A stretch of DNA of 64,000 bases from Deferribacteres bacterium (GTDB lineage Bacteria; Zhuqueibacterota; Zhuqueibacteria; Zhuqueibacterales; Geothermadaptataceae): assembly GCA_020633655.1 (NCBI GenBank), contig JACKDF010000006.1, positions 1-64,000 of the forward strand, read 5' to 3'. The translations under genes and the position numbers were made by a program. This document shows, piece after piece, positions 63,689 to 64,000 of this stretch (the first letter of the stretch is position 1; the number at the start of each line of letters is the position of its first letter). The notes below the pieces were generated by a model that saw nothing but the letters and a program-made list of their open reading frames with translations, had not been told where the DNA came from and did no database searches.

Positions 63689-64000
63689 TCACAACACCTT
63701 GATGCTTTGCAGCCAATCCATGACGAGTTTCGGCCATTCAGTCGTGATGGGAGCAGATGTTACACGCATCCCGAAGGCGTGGCCTCCAGTGGCATAGAGG
63801 TGCATTTCGACGGGAACGCCGACGTCATTTAGTGCCAGACCATAGGCCATCGAATGTCGCACGTCGTCCACGGGATCATTCATGCTGTGGATCAGCAGGG
63901 TCCTTGGAGCATTTTTGCTGATTTCGACCCAGGAGGAAAGCATGAGGCTTGTTTTCGGACTGGTCTCATCCCACAGATGGCCCGGATAGAGCAGGATTGC
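63689..64000 (-). CDS. Alpha/beta hydrolase (esterase), N-terminally truncated by the window edge
   Basis: The visible 103 residues are the C-terminal part of an alpha/beta hydrolase. Reading the minus strand from the edge, AILLYPGHLWDETSPK is followed by TLLIHSMNDPVDDVRHSMAYGLAL, whose Asp is the likely acid of the triad, and HLYATGGHAFGMRV with the catalytic His. This resembles the BD-FAE/xylan esterase-like family. The nucleophile Ser should lie beyond base 64000. The frame stays open to the edge, so the gene is not broken here. It precedes modB on the same strand by 95 bases. Confidence 0.8.
   Translation of the reverse strand, partial: AILLYPGHLWDETSPKTSLMLSSWVEISKNAPRTLLIHSMNDPVDDVRHSMAYGLALNDVGVPVEMHLYATGGHAFGMRVTSAPITTEWPKLVMDWLQSIKVL

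Noticed and set aside
1..64000. CRISPR arrays, tRNA or rRNA genes, prophage modules
   Set aside because: No regularly spaced direct repeats, no cloverleaf with a CCA-type end that I could find, and no phage structural genes.

Overview
The window is a gene-dense bacterial chromosome segment with about 50 protein genes on both strands. I saw no rRNA, tRNA or CRISPR array. Several cues point to a Gram-negative member of the FCB superphylum, with the Calditrichota/KSB1/Ignavibacteria neighbourhood as my best guess. Two secreted proteins end in a C-terminal sorting-type domain containing PNPF (YPNPFNPSTKI in one). There are outer-membrane beta-barrels, an LpxH-type lipid A enzyme, many lipoproteins, and PEGA, FG-GAP and VPS10/BNR-like secreted proteins. 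GTG and TTG starts behind good Shine-Dalgarno sequences are common. The phylum assignment is inference.

Layout, left to right. 1-9.6 kb: purC, a secreted EEP-family nuclease, a propeller plus alpha/alpha-barrel protein, a small beta-barrel protein, then a co-directional trio of nucleoside hydrolase, NamZ-type muramidase and NlpC/P60 lipoprotein that looks like nucleoside and peptidoglycan salvage. 9.6-17.5 kb: PilZ protein, then an operon NUDT22-like Nudix / PBP4 carboxypeptidase / FHA / FecR, an unknown anchored protein, a methyltransferase coupled to a voltage-gated K+ channel, and a cupredoxin-like lipoprotein. 17.5-30 kb: ABC-F ATPase, lpxH-like and PBP1A genes, a ROK regulator, a set of small enzymes (2H phosphoesterase, D-serine dehydratase-like, SET methyltransferase, DUF1801), a short RecQ, and folE2. 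30-42 kb: a compact small-gene unit with its own promoter and terminator, a VWA/cohesin/dockerin-like secreted protein, two M1-type metallopeptidases, an outer-membrane protein, CysQ and LigA.

42.4-46.4 kb is the most accessory-looking part. It holds a strikingly AT-rich stand-alone reverse transcriptase of the abortive-infection/UG type, the RNA ligase RtcB, and a HepT/MntA (HEPN/nucleotidyltransferase) toxin-antitoxin pair, all on the minus strand. It may be a small defence or RNA-damage island, and I regard it as the best candidate for an undescribed system. 46.4-64 kb: FG-GAP and sortilin-like secreted proteins, an unknown anchored coiled-coil protein, an M1-type peptidase fused to an apparent outer-membrane beta-barrel, pyrimidine-nucleoside phosphorylase, a GlmM-like mutase, a PEGA protein, lspA, modC-modB, and the 3' end of an alpha/beta hydrolase gene.

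Intergenic DNA carries at least six copies of a palindromic repeat (core GGGGATATCCCC inside longer inverted arms), one MITE-like element with 17-bp terminal inverted repeats, and one further imperfect inverted repeat. Together they account for much of the non-coding sequence.
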